In this document: positions 1 to 7,810 of the stretch, one piece after another | How the letters are laid out: each line of letters opens with the position of its first letter | Position numbering within the stretch: position 1 is the first letter of the stretch | Assembly (NCBI RefSeq): GCF_016899855.1 | Contig: NZ_JACJJG010000013.1 | Span: forward strand, 1 to 51,895 | Direction of reading: 5' to 3' | DNA from: Marseilla massiliensis | GTDB lineage: Bacteria > Bacteroidota > Bacteroidia > Bacteroidales > Bacteroidaceae | DNA length: 51,895 nucleotides | The notes under the pieces: model-generated | Databases searched by the model: none | Told to the model about the DNA's origin: nothing | The model's input: only the letters and a program-made list of their open reading frames with translations | Position numbers and translations under genes: made by a program

Positions 1-2
1 AG

Positions 3-257
3 CACCTCAAGATAAAGAAATTCTGGGGCACAACAGAGAACGCCGTCCGCATACAAATCAGTGTGGCTATTATCACATACTGTCTTGTGGCTATTGTCCA
101 ACATGATATGAAGTTGAAACGCTCAACCTATGAAGTTTTGCAAATTCTCAGCATATTATTGACAGACAAAACCTACTTGCGTGACCTGTTCGACAAGACT
201 AATTTCAATGATGTCAAAGATCTAAATAATCCCATTATTCCGGGGCTATTTGATTAA
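3..257 (+). CDS. IS4-family transposase, C-terminal fragment (cut by window edge)
   Basis: The frame is already open at the left edge and runs 84 residues to TAA at 255-257, so only the C-terminus is visible. It begins HLKIKKFWGTTENAVRIQI, which I recognise as the end of the DDE domain of Bacteroidetes IS4-type transposases, followed by a hydrophobic stretch (VAIITYCLVAIVQ) and the tail LNNPIIPGLFD. In a complete element this enzyme would cut and join the ends of its own insertion sequence. The stop is intact, so the visible part shows no decay; whether the element is complete depends on sequence outside the window. The next gene is a tyrosine recombinase of a different mobility class. Confidence 0.75.
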   Translation, partial: HLKIKKFWGTTENAVRIQISVAIITYCLVAIVQHDMKLKRSTYEVLQILSILLTDKTYLRDLFDKTNFNDVKDLNNPIIPGLFD

Positions 258-261
258 TTGT

Positions 262-292
262 TTAACTCGTCTCATTTTAACGGGACACTAAT
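262..292. repeat. Candidate right end of the IS4-type element
   Basis: Immediately after the transposase stop comes a non-coding stretch containing AACGGGACACTAATG. A short non-coding tail carrying a terminal inverted repeat is expected here for an IS. The matching left end lies outside the window, so the exact boundary and any target duplication cannot be confirmed. Confidence 0.35.
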
Positions 293-349
293 GCATTCGG
301 GTGCAAAGTTATTACATTAATTTAATATGAAAATTAATTTTTCCGTTCA

Positions 350-388
350 AGAGGTGCCATTAAGTCATAAAGAGGTGCCAAAAAGTCA
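350..388. repeat. Two tandem 18-bp direct repeats (21-bp period) beside the recombinase gene
   Basis: AGAGGTGCCATTAAGTCA at 350-367 is repeated as AGAGGTGCCAAAAAGTCA at 371-388; 16 of 18 positions match and the copies are offset by 21 bp, two helical turns. They lie between the IS tail and the 3' end of the tyrosine recombinase gene, ending 17 bp from its stop codon. Position and phasing would suit recombinase or accessory-factor binding sites, but that role is an inference. Confidence 0.6.
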
Positions 389-405
389 CGGGGTGTTGTC
401 TGGCG

Positions 406-1383
406 TTATAAGTCTTTCAGTATAAGGCTGTTCGCCCTGTAGATGGCGCTTGTGTCGAGTGAGGCCAGATAGATACGTGTGGTTGCCTCTGAATCGTGCC
501 CCATGCCCTCACTGATTATCGAGATTGGGATGTTCTTGCTTCGGGCTACGCTCGCCCAGCAGTGGCGTGCCACGTGCATGGTCAGCGGTATGTGCAGTCC
601 GGCCAGTCGTGCTACCTCTTTTAGGGCTATGTTGACGCGGCTGATGGCGTTGTGGTATTGCGTCCGCTCGTCGGCCATGGGGTTGGTGATTATCGGCAGG
701 AGATAGCGGGTGGCATGGTTGCCGTGGTATTTGGCGATGATGTCCTCCATGCATTTCTCCCACTTTACGGTGAGCAACTGTCCCGTTTTTCTTCTGCGAT
801 AAGTGATTATTCCGTTCTTCAGGTCGGACTTTCTTAGGTAAGCCATGTCAACGAACGACATTCCGCGGGTGTAGAACGAAAACAGGAACATGTCCCTCGC
901 ATAGTCAAGTTTATGGTTGTTGGCCAGGTCAAGTCCCTTGATCTGTCGTATGGCTTTCAGCGGCATGGCACGTTTTACGGTTTTGTCTATTCCGGTGTAG
1001 ACGTGCTTGAACGGATAGCGCTGCTCAGTCAGTTCGTTTTCCACGGCGCGGTTATATACCGCGCGTAGTATCCGCATGTAAAAAGATGTCGTGTTTGGGC
1101 ATATGCCTTTACCCTTGAGCCATGCCTCGTATTGCATCATCATGTTGCCGTCAATATCGCAGAGGATGATGTCCTGGCCGGCGCGGAACTTCATGAAGCT
1201 GGCCAGTGTTGAGGTGTATGTTTCAGATGTGCGTATCTTGCCGAGCTGTTTCAGATGGCAGATTACGCCTTGCATGAAGTTGGACAGTGATTGTTCGCTT
1301 GCCGGTTTTATGTACTTCTTTACTTCGCGGCACTTCCTGCCTGTTGTGGCAGAAGGGTGGTATTTTACCTTGATTGATGTCAT
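406..1383 (-). CDS. Tyrosine-type site-specific recombinase (phage integrase family)
   Basis: This 325-residue protein has the organisation of Bacteroidetes integrases: an N-terminal arm, a SAM-like core-binding region (about 30-125) and a C-terminal catalytic domain. The catalytic set is complete and in order: R173 in the TRGMSF segment, K199 in RRKTG, H270-x-x-R273 in MHVARH, H296 in GMGHDS and the nucleophile Y305 in TRIYLASL. It should therefore be able to cut and rejoin DNA through a 3'-phosphotyrosine intermediate. Its substrate is not obvious: no attachment-site pair is visible beside it, although two tandem 21-bp-period repeats abut its 3' end. Similar enzymes act as integrases of mobile elements or invert promoters of surface genes. 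No excisionase or mobilisation gene lies nearby. Confidence 0.88.
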   Translation of the reverse strand: MTSIKVKYHPSATTGRKCREVKKYIKPASEQSLSNFMQGVICHLKQLGKIRTSETYTSTLASFMKFRAGQDIILCDIDGNMMMQYEAWLKGKGICPNTTSFYMRILRAVYNRAVENELTEQRYPFKHVYTGIDKTVKRAMPLKAIRQIKGLDLANNHKLDYARDMFLFSFYTRGMSFVDMAYLRKSDLKNGIITYRRRKTGQLLTVKWEKCMEDIIAKYHGNHATRYLLPIITNPMADERTQYHNAISRVNIALKEVARLAGLHIPLTMHVARHCWASVARSKNIPISIISEGMGHDSEATTRIYLASLDTSAIYRANSLILKDL

Positions 1384-1927
1384 TCACTTTAATTTTTTAG
1401 TTTGTTTTTTCACTTTCCGTTTTCGGCGGCTGTATATCATCTTCCTATGACATTGCAATGTGCCGGCCGTGGTAGCCGGTTTAATGCCATGGCGCCATGG
1501 CCGGTTGAGATTTTTAGCCGATACGGAATAGAGGAAATGCGTGAGTCAGGGATTGGATACTTTGTTAAAACGACTCCAGCCGTTTTCCTGAAAACCTGTC
1601 GATTATAAGATAATTTTCTGTATGTCTGTTCACGGAAGCCATCGCTCGTATGTTTGTAATTGTTTGTTTAAAACTTGTAGAGATACAAAATATTTGCGAA
1701 ATGGCCAACTTTTTCTACGAATTTATTATCCAGGCTATTGTTAACGCGCTTCTTAACGGCGTACGTATATAAGTAATCATGCACGTAGAAAGGATGTTTA
1801 CGCTTGCGATGTTCATTTGCTCCCGTGACGAAGCAGAGCTAATAAGGAATGCGGCGAATGTCAGGGTAAAAGTGAATGGTTGGGTAATATGCGGCTTTTT
1901 ACGTTCCGTGTGCCCTTTTGCATGCAA
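1384..1927. other. Non-coding stretch upstream of the recombinase
   Basis: About 540 bp with no convincing gene. The open frames here (for example 1402-1608 plus and 1715-1927 minus) lack recognisable family features or a clear promoter. The only structure I see is the short palindrome at 1486-1501 with nearby CCGG-rich sequence. Confidence 0.5.
1486..1501. repeat. Perfect 16-bp palindrome GCCATGGCGCCATGGC
   Basis: The sequence reads identically on both strands. It lies about 100 bp upstream of the recombinase start, between two CCGGTT/AGCCGGT-like segments. It could be an operator for a dimeric regulator of the recombinase gene, but it carries no other sign of function. Confidence 0.45.
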
Positions 1928-1962
1928 AAACGCCGTCTTTTGGAATCCAAAAGACGGCGTTT
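1928..1962. repeat. 22-bp-phased repeat family, locus A (two modules, near-perfect palindrome)
   Basis: Two modules with cores CGCCGTC (centre 1934) and GACGGCG (centre 1956) lie exactly 22 bp apart in opposite orientation, giving perfect 17-bp arms (1928-1944 and 1946-1962) around one central base. It sits 66 bp beyond the phoU stop and could end the pst-phoU transcript. It belongs to the same family as the loci at 9744, 25151, 28604, 34672 and 45568. Confidence 0.8.
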
Positions 1963-2028
1963 CGCAATGAATTGATTATCAGGTTGATAGTGGTACACTC
2001 GCGTGTATCTGTGTGTTGTTGAAGGTTT

Positions 2029-2745
2029 TTATTCCTGTCCTTCCTGCATGCGGCGCAGCAGGGCCTGGTCTGTCTTGTTCTTGTCCGACGAGTGTTTCAG
2101 CACAACGGCGTCGATATAGAACACGATTTCTTCTGCCAGGTTGGTGATGTGGTCGCCCGTGCGCTCGAGGCGGAGGAACACTCCCTTGAAGTCAAGGCAG
2201 AAGGCGGCTTTCTCGGGGTGCTGGCCAATGTAGTCAGCCAGTGCCTTTGTCGAGGCGGCGTTTATCTCGTCTACGAGATTGTCCTTCTCGAACAGGGTGT
2301 TGGCAAGTGCCAGATCTTCGTTCTCAAGCGCTGTTTTTGCCGTTGCCAGCATGTCGAGCACGGCGTCGGCCATTTCCTTCAGTCTGGTCTTTTCCAGCAG
2401 TTCGGCATCGATACGCTCGCCGTCCTGGCGGATGATGAATCGTGCGATGTTCTCTGCAAAGTCGCCTATGCGCTCAAGGTCGGTGTTTATTTTCAGCATT
2501 GCTACGATGAAACGCATGTCGACGGCCACCGGATTGTAAAGTACGAGGAAGTCTTCGATGTCGCAATCCAGTTTCAACTCGTAGGCGTTGACGCGCTTCT
2601 CGCGGATGAGCACGTCCCATGCCTTTTCTTTGTCAACGGTAGGTATGGCCTCGCATACGTTGTTCATCTGGTCGTATACGAGTGTCCACATGTCGAGTAT
2701 TTCTTGACGTATGGATTTCAGTTCATCTTCTACGAATTTTACCAT
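2029..2745 (-). CDS. phoU: Phosphate-signalling protein PhoU
   Basis: A 238-residue all-helical protein at the end of the pstC-pstA-pstB-phoU series. Two PhoU repeats are recognisable, with the conserved segments RERIGDFAENIAR-like (DLERIGDFAENIA) in the first half and RTGDHITNLAEEIVFY in the second, which supply the acidic metal-binding positions. In the family PhoU restrains the phosphate sensor kinase when the Pst transporter is engaged and so prevents toxic phosphate uptake. It acts in the cytoplasm next to PstB. The gap to pstB is 60 bp, similar to the other gaps in the operon, so it is probably co-transcribed from the promoter upstream of pstC. No sensor kinase PhoR gene is adjacent. 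Confidence 0.93.
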   Translation of the reverse strand: MVKFVEDELKSIRQEILDMWTLVYDQMNNVCEAIPTVDKEKAWDVLIREKRVNAYELKLDCDIEDFLVLYNPVAVDMRFIVAMLKINTDLERIGDFAENIARFIIRQDGERIDAELLEKTRLKEMADAVLDMLATAKTALENEDLALANTLFEKDNLVDEINAASTKALADYIGQHPEKAAFCLDFKGVFLRLERTGDHITNLAEEIVFYIDAVVLKHSSDKNKTDQALLRRMQEGQE

Positions 2746-2805
2746 GATTCTGTTTTATTTTGTTGTTATAAGGTGCATCGGCAGTTGTTGTATTCTGTTA
2801 TGCTA

Positions 2806-3558
2806 TTATCCGAACCTTCCGGTGATGTAGTTCTGCGTCTCCTCCTTGGATGGGTTGGTGAATATTTTTGTGGTCTTGTCGAACTCGATGAGTTGGCCGA
2901 GATAGAAGAAGGCCGTCTTGTCGCTTACGCGGGTAGCCTGTTGCATGTTGTGCGTTACGATGACTATGGTGTAGTCTTTCTTTATCTCGTGTATGAGCTC
3001 TTCCACCTTGGCTGTCGATATAGGGTCAAGAGCCGACGCAGGCTCGTCCATGAGCAGTACCGACGGTGCCACGGCCATGGCGCGCGCTATGCACAGACGC
3101 TGCTGCTGGCCGCCTGAGAGGGCGTAAGCCGACTTCTTGAGTTTGTCTTTCACCTCGTCCCAGAGAGCCGCGCCCTTGAGTGATTTCTCTACGCGCTCGG
3201 CTATGAACGTCTCGTCCTTCACGCCGTTCACGCGCAGTCCGTAGGCTACGTTCTCGTATATGCTCTTCGGGAACGGGTTGGGGCGCTGGAACACCATTCC
3301 CACGTTCTTGCGCAGCTCGTCAACGTTTACCGAGCGGTCGTATATGTTGCGTCCGTCGATTTTAATCTCACCTTCAAGCCTGCTGCCCGGAATGAGGTCG
3401 TTCATGCGGTTGAACAGGCGCAGGAAAGTTGACTTACCGCAACCTGACGGACCGATAAACGCTACCACCTCGTTCTCTTCTATGTTCATGTTGATGTTCT
3501 TCAGGGCATGGAACGACCCGTAATAGAAATCTACATTCTTTGCTTCAATCTTGCTCAT
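2806..3558 (-). CDS. pstB: Phosphate ABC transporter ATP-binding protein PstB
   Basis: A 250-residue ABC ATPase of normal PstB length. Walker A is GPSGCGKST (36-44), the signature is LSGGQQQRL (about 147-155), Walker B is VLLMDEP (167-173) and the PstB-typical ASALDPIST follows. The family hallmark NRMNDLIPG follows Walker A closely. It powers high-affinity phosphate import through the PstC-PstA channel and is located on the inner face of the cytoplasmic membrane. It is the third gene of the leftward operon, 58 bp after pstA and 60 bp before phoU. Confidence 0.97.
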   Translation of the reverse strand: MSKIEAKNVDFYYGSFHALKNINMNIEENEVVAFIGPSGCGKSTFLRLFNRMNDLIPGSRLEGEIKIDGRNIYDRSVNVDELRKNVGMVFQRPNPFPKSIYENVAYGLRVNGVKDETFIAERVEKSLKGAALWDEVKDKLKKSAYALSGGQQQRLCIARAMAVAPSVLLMDEPASALDPISTAKVEELIHEIKKDYTIVIVTHNMQQATRVSDKTAFFYLGQLIEFDKTTKIFTNPSKEETQNYITGRFG

Positions 3559-3616
3559 ATCTGTTCTGTTCGTATTTTATTGTTAGTTGATTTATGGCTG
3601 GAATGCCGCCTGTCGG

Positions 3617-4507
3617 TTAATTAGTCTTCAACTTGTTCTGGAAGTAGTTGCGCAAAGCATTGGCCAGAAGGTTGACGAAAAGTATTATTATTATCAGCAC
3701 AAGCGCCGTGCCGTATGCTATCGGTATTTGCTTTTCCATGTCTGTACCGCTGGTGGCAAGTACGTACAGGTGGTACGGAAGTGCCATACACTGGTCGAAC
3801 ATACTGTGTGGCAGCTGTGGCAGGAAGTATGCGGCGCACGTGAAAAGTATCGGGGCAGTTTCGCCCGATACACGTCCGAGCGCTAGGATGAGGCCCGTTA
3901 TAACGTTGGGCATGGCCATGGGCAGGATAACCTTGCGGATGGTTTGCAGCTTGGTGGCGCCCAGCGCGAGGCTGCCTTCGCGGAAGCTGTCAGGTATGGC
4001 CTTGAGCGCTTCTTCCGTAGTCCTTATGACAAGCGGCAGGGCAAGCAGTCCGAGTGTAAGCGAACCTGCAAGAATACTGTCGCCGAACCCGAAGAAATTG
4101 ACGAACAACGACATACCGAACAATCCGAATACTATTGAAGGAATGCCCGCAAGGTTGTTGGTCATCATTCGGATAAACCTCACCAAACGGCCGCTTTTGG
4201 CGTATTCGTGCATGTAAATGCCGCTCATTATACCGAGCGGAAACGCTACTATTGCGCTGCCGACCATCAGATAGAATGTTCCTACGATGGCAGGCCATAT
4301 ACCGCCGCCCTTCATACCGTCAGTAGGCGGTGTGGTGATGAAGTCCCAGTTGAGCACACCTACACCTTTTATTATTATGAACGCCAAGATGATGAACAAT
4401 ATTGTGACAATCACCCCGCTAAGTATGCGGAACAGGCCGAAGGCTATGTTCTCGGCAAGAATTTTCCTCTTGTGGTTTCCGGCCTGAAGTTTCATTTCAC
4501 TATCCAT
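3617..4507 (-). CDS. pstA: Phosphate ABC transporter permease PstA
   Basis: A 296-residue inner-membrane permease with about six hydrophobic segments, starting with FRILSGVIVTILFIILAFII near residue 26. The cytoplasmic EAA loop that docks on PstB reads REGSLALGATKLQTIRKVILP. After the first membrane segment comes a short periplasmic loop with the PstA-like TTPPTDGMKGGGI. It pairs with PstC to form the translocation channel for phosphate. It starts 62 bp downstream of pstC and precedes pstB. Length and motifs are typical. Confidence 0.95.
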   Translation of the reverse strand: MDSEMKLQAGNHKRKILAENIAFGLFRILSGVIVTILFIILAFIIIKGVGVLNWDFITTPPTDGMKGGGIWPAIVGTFYLMVGSAIVAFPLGIMSGIYMHEYAKSGRLVRFIRMMTNNLAGIPSIVFGLFGMSLFVNFFGFGDSILAGSLTLGLLALPLVIRTTEEALKAIPDSFREGSLALGATKLQTIRKVILPMAMPNVITGLILALGRVSGETAPILFTCAAYFLPQLPHSMFDQCMALPYHLYVLATSGTDMEKQIPIAYGTALVLIIIILFVNLLANALRNYFQNKLKTN

Positions 4508-4569
4508 AGTGTTTCTGTTTTATTCTTGTTATGGTCTGTAAGACATGTCGTGGCATTAAGCCATCGTGT

Positions 4570-5757
4570 TTATTTCTTGTTTTTCGCCGAAATATATTCA
4601 ACGCTCGAGTTGATTATCAGTGTTATGAAGAACAGTACAACACCGAGCAGGAACAATGACTGGTAATGCGGTCCTCCGGCAGGAGCCTCTCCCAGTTCGG
4701 CGGCGATTGTGGCGGGGATTGTCCTCAACGGGTCTGTTATCGAGAGCGGTATTACCGCGGCATTACCCGTAACCATAAGAACGGCCATTGTTTCTCCGAA
4801 CGCGCGTCCAATGCCAAGCACAATGGCAGACGTTATACCTGAAATGGAGTATGGCATTACTACCTTATATATAGTTTGCCACCTTGACGCTCCCAGCGCA
4901 AGACTCGCTTCACGCTGCGATCGGGGACAGTTTAGCATGGCATCTTGGCTTACCGTGATGATAGTAGGCAGCGCCATAATCGCTAATACGATAGCGCCGG
5001 CAAGTCCACTTTCGCCTACTGGCAGTCCGAACACATCCTGCAATAGTGGAACTATTACTATAAGTCCGAAGAAACCGTAAACTACAGAGGGTATGCCGTT
5101 AAGCAGCTCGATGACAGGTTTAAGGATTTTGCGCATCTTTTCTGACGCTACCTCCGACATGTATATTGACACGGCAAGTCCAAATGGCAAGGCGAACAAT
5201 ATGGCGAAAACGGTAACCCAAACTGTGCCGAGTATCAGCGGGACGAAACCGAATTGAGGTGCAGGAGTGGCTGTAGGGAACCATTCATTGCCAAAGAATA
5301 CTTCCGAACCGGCAATATGGTGGTCTTCAAGCTTCTTGCCAGTAAAGTCTTTCTTAATGAAATTGTTTGGAACAAATGCAATAATCCCTTTGTTTTTCTC
5401 AACCAGCTTTTCAATACACTTGTCGGCATTGGCATAATTCTTTCCAAGTTCTTCTTCGGTGAAGAATTTTTGCATGTCGTCAAATCTGAATAGCATGATT
5501 TTTTCGTCCGTACCTCCGACATCTTTCCAGTTCGTGATGTCTTCGTCGAAGATTTCCTTGATTTGCTTCGCGTTAAGCTCGTCTACAGGATTGCTTTTGT
5601 TAACGACAAGAGTGTACCCGTCTTCGATTGTCTTTTGCGAGAACAATCCGAAACCTTCAGAGAACAGGAACAATACAATCAGCAGGATAACAACGCTTGT
5701 GAGAAAGCCGCTGCATGTTATTATTCCTGTAATGATTTTCTCTAAAACCTTTTTCAT
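4570..5757 (-). CDS. pstC: Phosphate ABC transporter permease PstC with a PstS-like periplasmic insertion
   Basis: At 395 residues this is roughly 90 longer than an enterobacterial PstC. The first membrane segment (about 10-35) is followed by about 150 periplasmic residues resembling part of a phosphate-binding protein: LVVNKSNPVDELNAKQIKEI and DITNWKDVGG correspond to the VIVNPNNPISHLTREQLEAI and VTNWNQV segments of the PstS encoded next door. The ordinary permease part begins near residue 170 (FVPLILGTVWVTVFAILFAL) and carries the EAA loop REASLALGASRWQTIYKVV. The insertion is too short to be a complete binding protein. It is first in the leftward operon, with a promoter and Pho-box-like repeats upstream. 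Confidence 0.93.
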   Translation of the reverse strand: MKKVLEKIITGIITCSGFLTSVVILLIVLFLFSEGFGLFSQKTIEDGYTLVVNKSNPVDELNAKQIKEIFDEDITNWKDVGGTDEKIMLFRFDDMQKFFTEEELGKNYANADKCIEKLVEKNKGIIAFVPNNFIKKDFTGKKLEDHHIAGSEVFFGNEWFPTATPAPQFGFVPLILGTVWVTVFAILFALPFGLAVSIYMSEVASEKMRKILKPVIELLNGIPSVVYGFFGLIVIVPLLQDVFGLPVGESGLAGAIVLAIMALPTIITVSQDAMLNCPRSQREASLALGASRWQTIYKVVMPYSISGITSAIVLGIGRAFGETMAVLMVTGNAAVIPLSITDPLRTIPATIAAELGEAPAGGPHYQSLFLLGVVLFFITLIINSSVEYISAKNKK

Positions 5758-5787
5758 TGTTATTTACAGTTTGCTATTTTCTGACCG

Positions 5788-5844
5788 CAAAAGTAGGGCA
5801 TAATCATAACGAAAGCGTGACACGGTGATTACAATTGTATTACA
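5788..5844 (-). promoter_or_regulatory. pstC promoter with three Pho-box-like repeats at 11-bp spacing
   Basis: On the minus strand a -7 element TACTTTTG (5795-5788) lies 30 bp upstream of the pstC ATG. Twenty bp further upstream begin three 7-mers at exact 11-bp intervals: TGTCACG (5822-5816), TGTAATC (5833-5827) and TGTAATA (5844-5838). Spacing and TGTMA core match the direct-repeat design of proteobacterial Pho boxes, where a PhoB-type regulator binds. Binding here is inferred from layout and gene content. Confidence 0.72.
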
Positions 5845-5863
5845 TTGCCGGCCATTGTGTAGC

Positions 5864-5920
5864 TGTAATACGAATGTAACACATGTGTAACCGCAATGAA
5901 AACCGGAACTTGTTATTTCG
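5864..5920 (+). promoter_or_regulatory. pstS promoter region with mirror-image Pho-box-like repeats
   Basis: On the plus strand TGTAATA (5864-5870), TGTAACA (5875-5881) and TGTAACC (5886-5892) are spaced by exactly 11 bp. A weak -7-like TTATTTCG (5913-5920) begins 20 bp beyond the last repeat, the same gap as on the pstC side. The poor -7 match suggests an activator-dependent promoter. Confidence 0.68.
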
Positions 5921-5939
5921 CACTCGAAAATCGATAACA

Positions 5940-6782
5940 ATGAATATGGACGCTTTAAGAATTATGACGGCTGTGGTCTTTTCTGTTGTGACGATGGTCG
6001 CAGCCGGACAGAAAATCAAAGGCAGTGACACTGTTCTGCCAGTATCGCAAGAAGGTGCAGAAGTTTATATGAAGCAGAATCCGCAAGCGCGTGTTACCGT
6101 GACCGGAGGCGGATCTGGCGTGGGATTATCAGCACTGATTGACGGAACTACTGATATTGCAATGGCTTCACGTTCGGTAAAGTTTAATGAACGCGTGAAG
6201 ATAAGCAATAGCGGTAAGCAGTTGCGCGAGGCTGTAGTGGCTTATGATGCCTTGGCTGTAATCGTCAATCCGAACAATCCTATTTCGCACCTCACACGTG
6301 AGCAACTCGAAGCGATTTTCCGTGGCAAGGTCACCAATTGGAATCAGGTAAAGGATTATTATACTGGTAAGTATGGACCGGATCTTAAAATCATAGTTTA
6401 TTCTCGCGAAACATCTTCGGGTACATACGAGTTTTTCAAGACCAGCGTGTTGCATGAGAAAAACTATATGGCAGGCGTGCTTTCAATGCCGGCTACGGGA
6501 GCTGTAATCCAGTCAGTAAGCCAGACAAGAGGCGCAATAGGCTACGTAGGCATGGCTTATGTAAACAAGAATGTCAAGGCCATCAAGGTGTCTTATGACG
6601 GAAAGCACTTTGTTTATCCAAATATGGATACGGGGCGGCGCCATATATATCCGATTATCCGTGAACTTTATTATTACTATACGGCAGACAAGGCAAAGGT
6701 GGTCGAACCGTTTATCAACTTCCTCCTTTCTCCCAAAGGTCAGAATATTGTAATGAAGAGCGGATACGTTCCGGCAAGATAA
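5940..6782 (+). CDS. pstS: Periplasmic phosphate-binding protein PstS
   Basis: I place the start at the ATG at 5940 (280 residues) because an N-terminal signal peptide follows directly (MNMDALRIMTAVVFSVVTMV, cleaved near AAG-QK); an in-frame ATG at 5883 would add 19 charged residues and overlap the regulatory repeats. The mature protein opens with the PstS-type KIKGSDTVLPV and continues with TGGGSGVGLSALIDG, DIAMASR, VTNWNQV and SRETSSGTYEFF, which are the phosphate-contacting loops of the family. It captures phosphate in the periplasm for PstCAB. It is transcribed divergently from the operon and shares a control region with it. It has no lipobox, so it should be soluble. Confidence 0.94.
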   Translation: MNMDALRIMTAVVFSVVTMVAAGQKIKGSDTVLPVSQEGAEVYMKQNPQARVTVTGGGSGVGLSALIDGTTDIAMASRSVKFNERVKISNSGKQLREAVVAYDALAVIVNPNNPISHLTREQLEAIFRGKVTNWNQVKDYYTGKYGPDLKIIVYSRETSSGTYEFFKTSVLHEKNYMAGVLSMPATGAVIQSVSQTRGAIGYVGMAYVNKNVKAIKVSYDGKHFVYPNMDTGRRHIYPIIRELYYYYTADKAKVVEPFINFLLSPKGQNIVMKSGYVPAR

Positions 6783-6808
6783 AGGATAAAAGATTTGGGA
6801 TAATATGA

Positions 6809-6856
6809 ATCCGGCAATCCGGCGTATTTGCGTCGGGTTGTCGGATTGTTTTTTGT
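6809..6856 (+). terminator. Rho-independent terminator of pstS
   Basis: A stem of about 17 bp with G-U pairs (AATCCGGCAATCCGGCG against CGTCGGGTTGTCGGATT) and a 6-nt loop is followed by GTTTTTTG. It starts 27 bp after the pstS stop. Confidence 0.82.
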
Positions 6857-6928
6857 ATATTCATAGTCACGATGGTAAACATTTTGAATTTTCTTATTTA
6901 CAAATGTTTCTGCTGCGTGTATTTTTTG

Positions 6929-6936
6929 TACTTTTG
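6929..6936 (+). promoter_or_regulatory. -7 element upstream of truA
   Basis: TACTTTTG matches TAnnTTTG exactly and lies 23 bp upstream of the truA ATG. The -33 region is weak (TTTC at 6907-6910). Confidence 0.6.
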
Positions 6937-6959
6937 CACCCGAAAATAAAGTTTGGCAC

Positions 6960-7727
6960 ATGACGCAAAGATATTTTCTGTATTTTAAGTATGACGGAAC
7001 GTCTTACCATGGTTGGCAATCCCAACCCAACGGAAACACGGTTCAGGATGAACTTCAGCGTGCATTGTCAACATTGTTGCGTGAGGATGTACAGGTGGTG
7101 GGTGCCGGCCGCACTGACACAGGGGTGCATGCGCGCATGATGGTGGCTCACTTTGATTTTTCCCAGGACATTGATTGTGCCCAGCTGGTTTACAAGCTTA
7201 ACCGTATTTTACCGCGAGACATCTCTGCCGACAAGGTTGTCAAGGTCGGTGGTGACATGCATGCCCGCTTCAGCGCGGTTTCGCGTACGTACCATTATTA
7301 CGTACATCAGCATAAAGACCCGTTCTTACGGTCATATTCATGTCAGCTGACGTATCCCCTCGACTTCGACCTCATGAACCGTGCGGCGGCCATGCTCATG
7401 GAGTATGACGACTTCGCGGCTTTCTGCAAGAGCAATACTGACGTGAAAACGACGCTGTGCAAAGTCACGGAGGCGCGCTGGGTGAGGGACGGCGAATACC
7501 AATGGCACTTCGTGATAACGGCCAACCGATTTCTCCGCAACATGGTGAGGGCCGTGGTCGGCACGTTGGTAGATGTAGGACGTGGGCGCATCACTCTTGA
7601 CGGTTTCATGAGGATAATAGAAGGTAAGCAGCGCTCGGGAGCAGGAGAGAGCATGCCGGGCAACGCATTGTTTCTTGAACGGATAGAGTATCCTGCGGAC
7701 TTGCAGGCTCACGGGCTTGACACATAG
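6960..7727 (+). CDS. truA: tRNA pseudouridine(38-40) synthase TruA
   Basis: This 255-residue protein has the TruA fold. The early YDGTSYHGWQSQPN segment and GAGRTDTGVHA (48-58) are family hallmarks; D53 in the latter is the catalytic aspartate. A second conserved block is FLRNMVRAVVGTLVDVGRG. It converts uridines 38-40 in the anticodon arm of several tRNAs to pseudouridine. A -7 element lies 23 bp upstream of its start, so it should have its own promoter. The EamA permease follows after 83 bp on the same strand with no obvious terminator between them. Length is normal. Confidence 0.96.
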   Translation: MTQRYFLYFKYDGTSYHGWQSQPNGNTVQDELQRALSTLLREDVQVVGAGRTDTGVHARMMVAHFDFSQDIDCAQLVYKLNRILPRDISADKVVKVGGDMHARFSAVSRTYHYYVHQHKDPFLRSYSCQLTYPLDFDLMNRAAAMLMEYDDFAAFCKSNTDVKTTLCKVTEARWVRDGEYQWHFVITANRFLRNMVRAVVGTLVDVGRGRITLDGFMRIIEGKQRSGAGESMPGNALFLERIEYPADLQAHGLDT

Positions 7728-7810
7728 GCCGCATAACTTGTTATTATACGGTTTATCCGTCCATCGTCCATCTTGTTTTTCATTTTAAACTATTCATTTT
7801 TTATTCAGGT

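Noticed and set aside
406..2028. Complete integrated element bounded by attachment sites
   Set aside because: No tRNA gene, direct-repeat pair at two ends or cargo genes are visible; the left part is outside the window.
2092..3117. Open frame of 341 codons on the plus strand
   Set aside because: Antisense to phoU and pstB; rich in Cys, Val and Tyr without family features.
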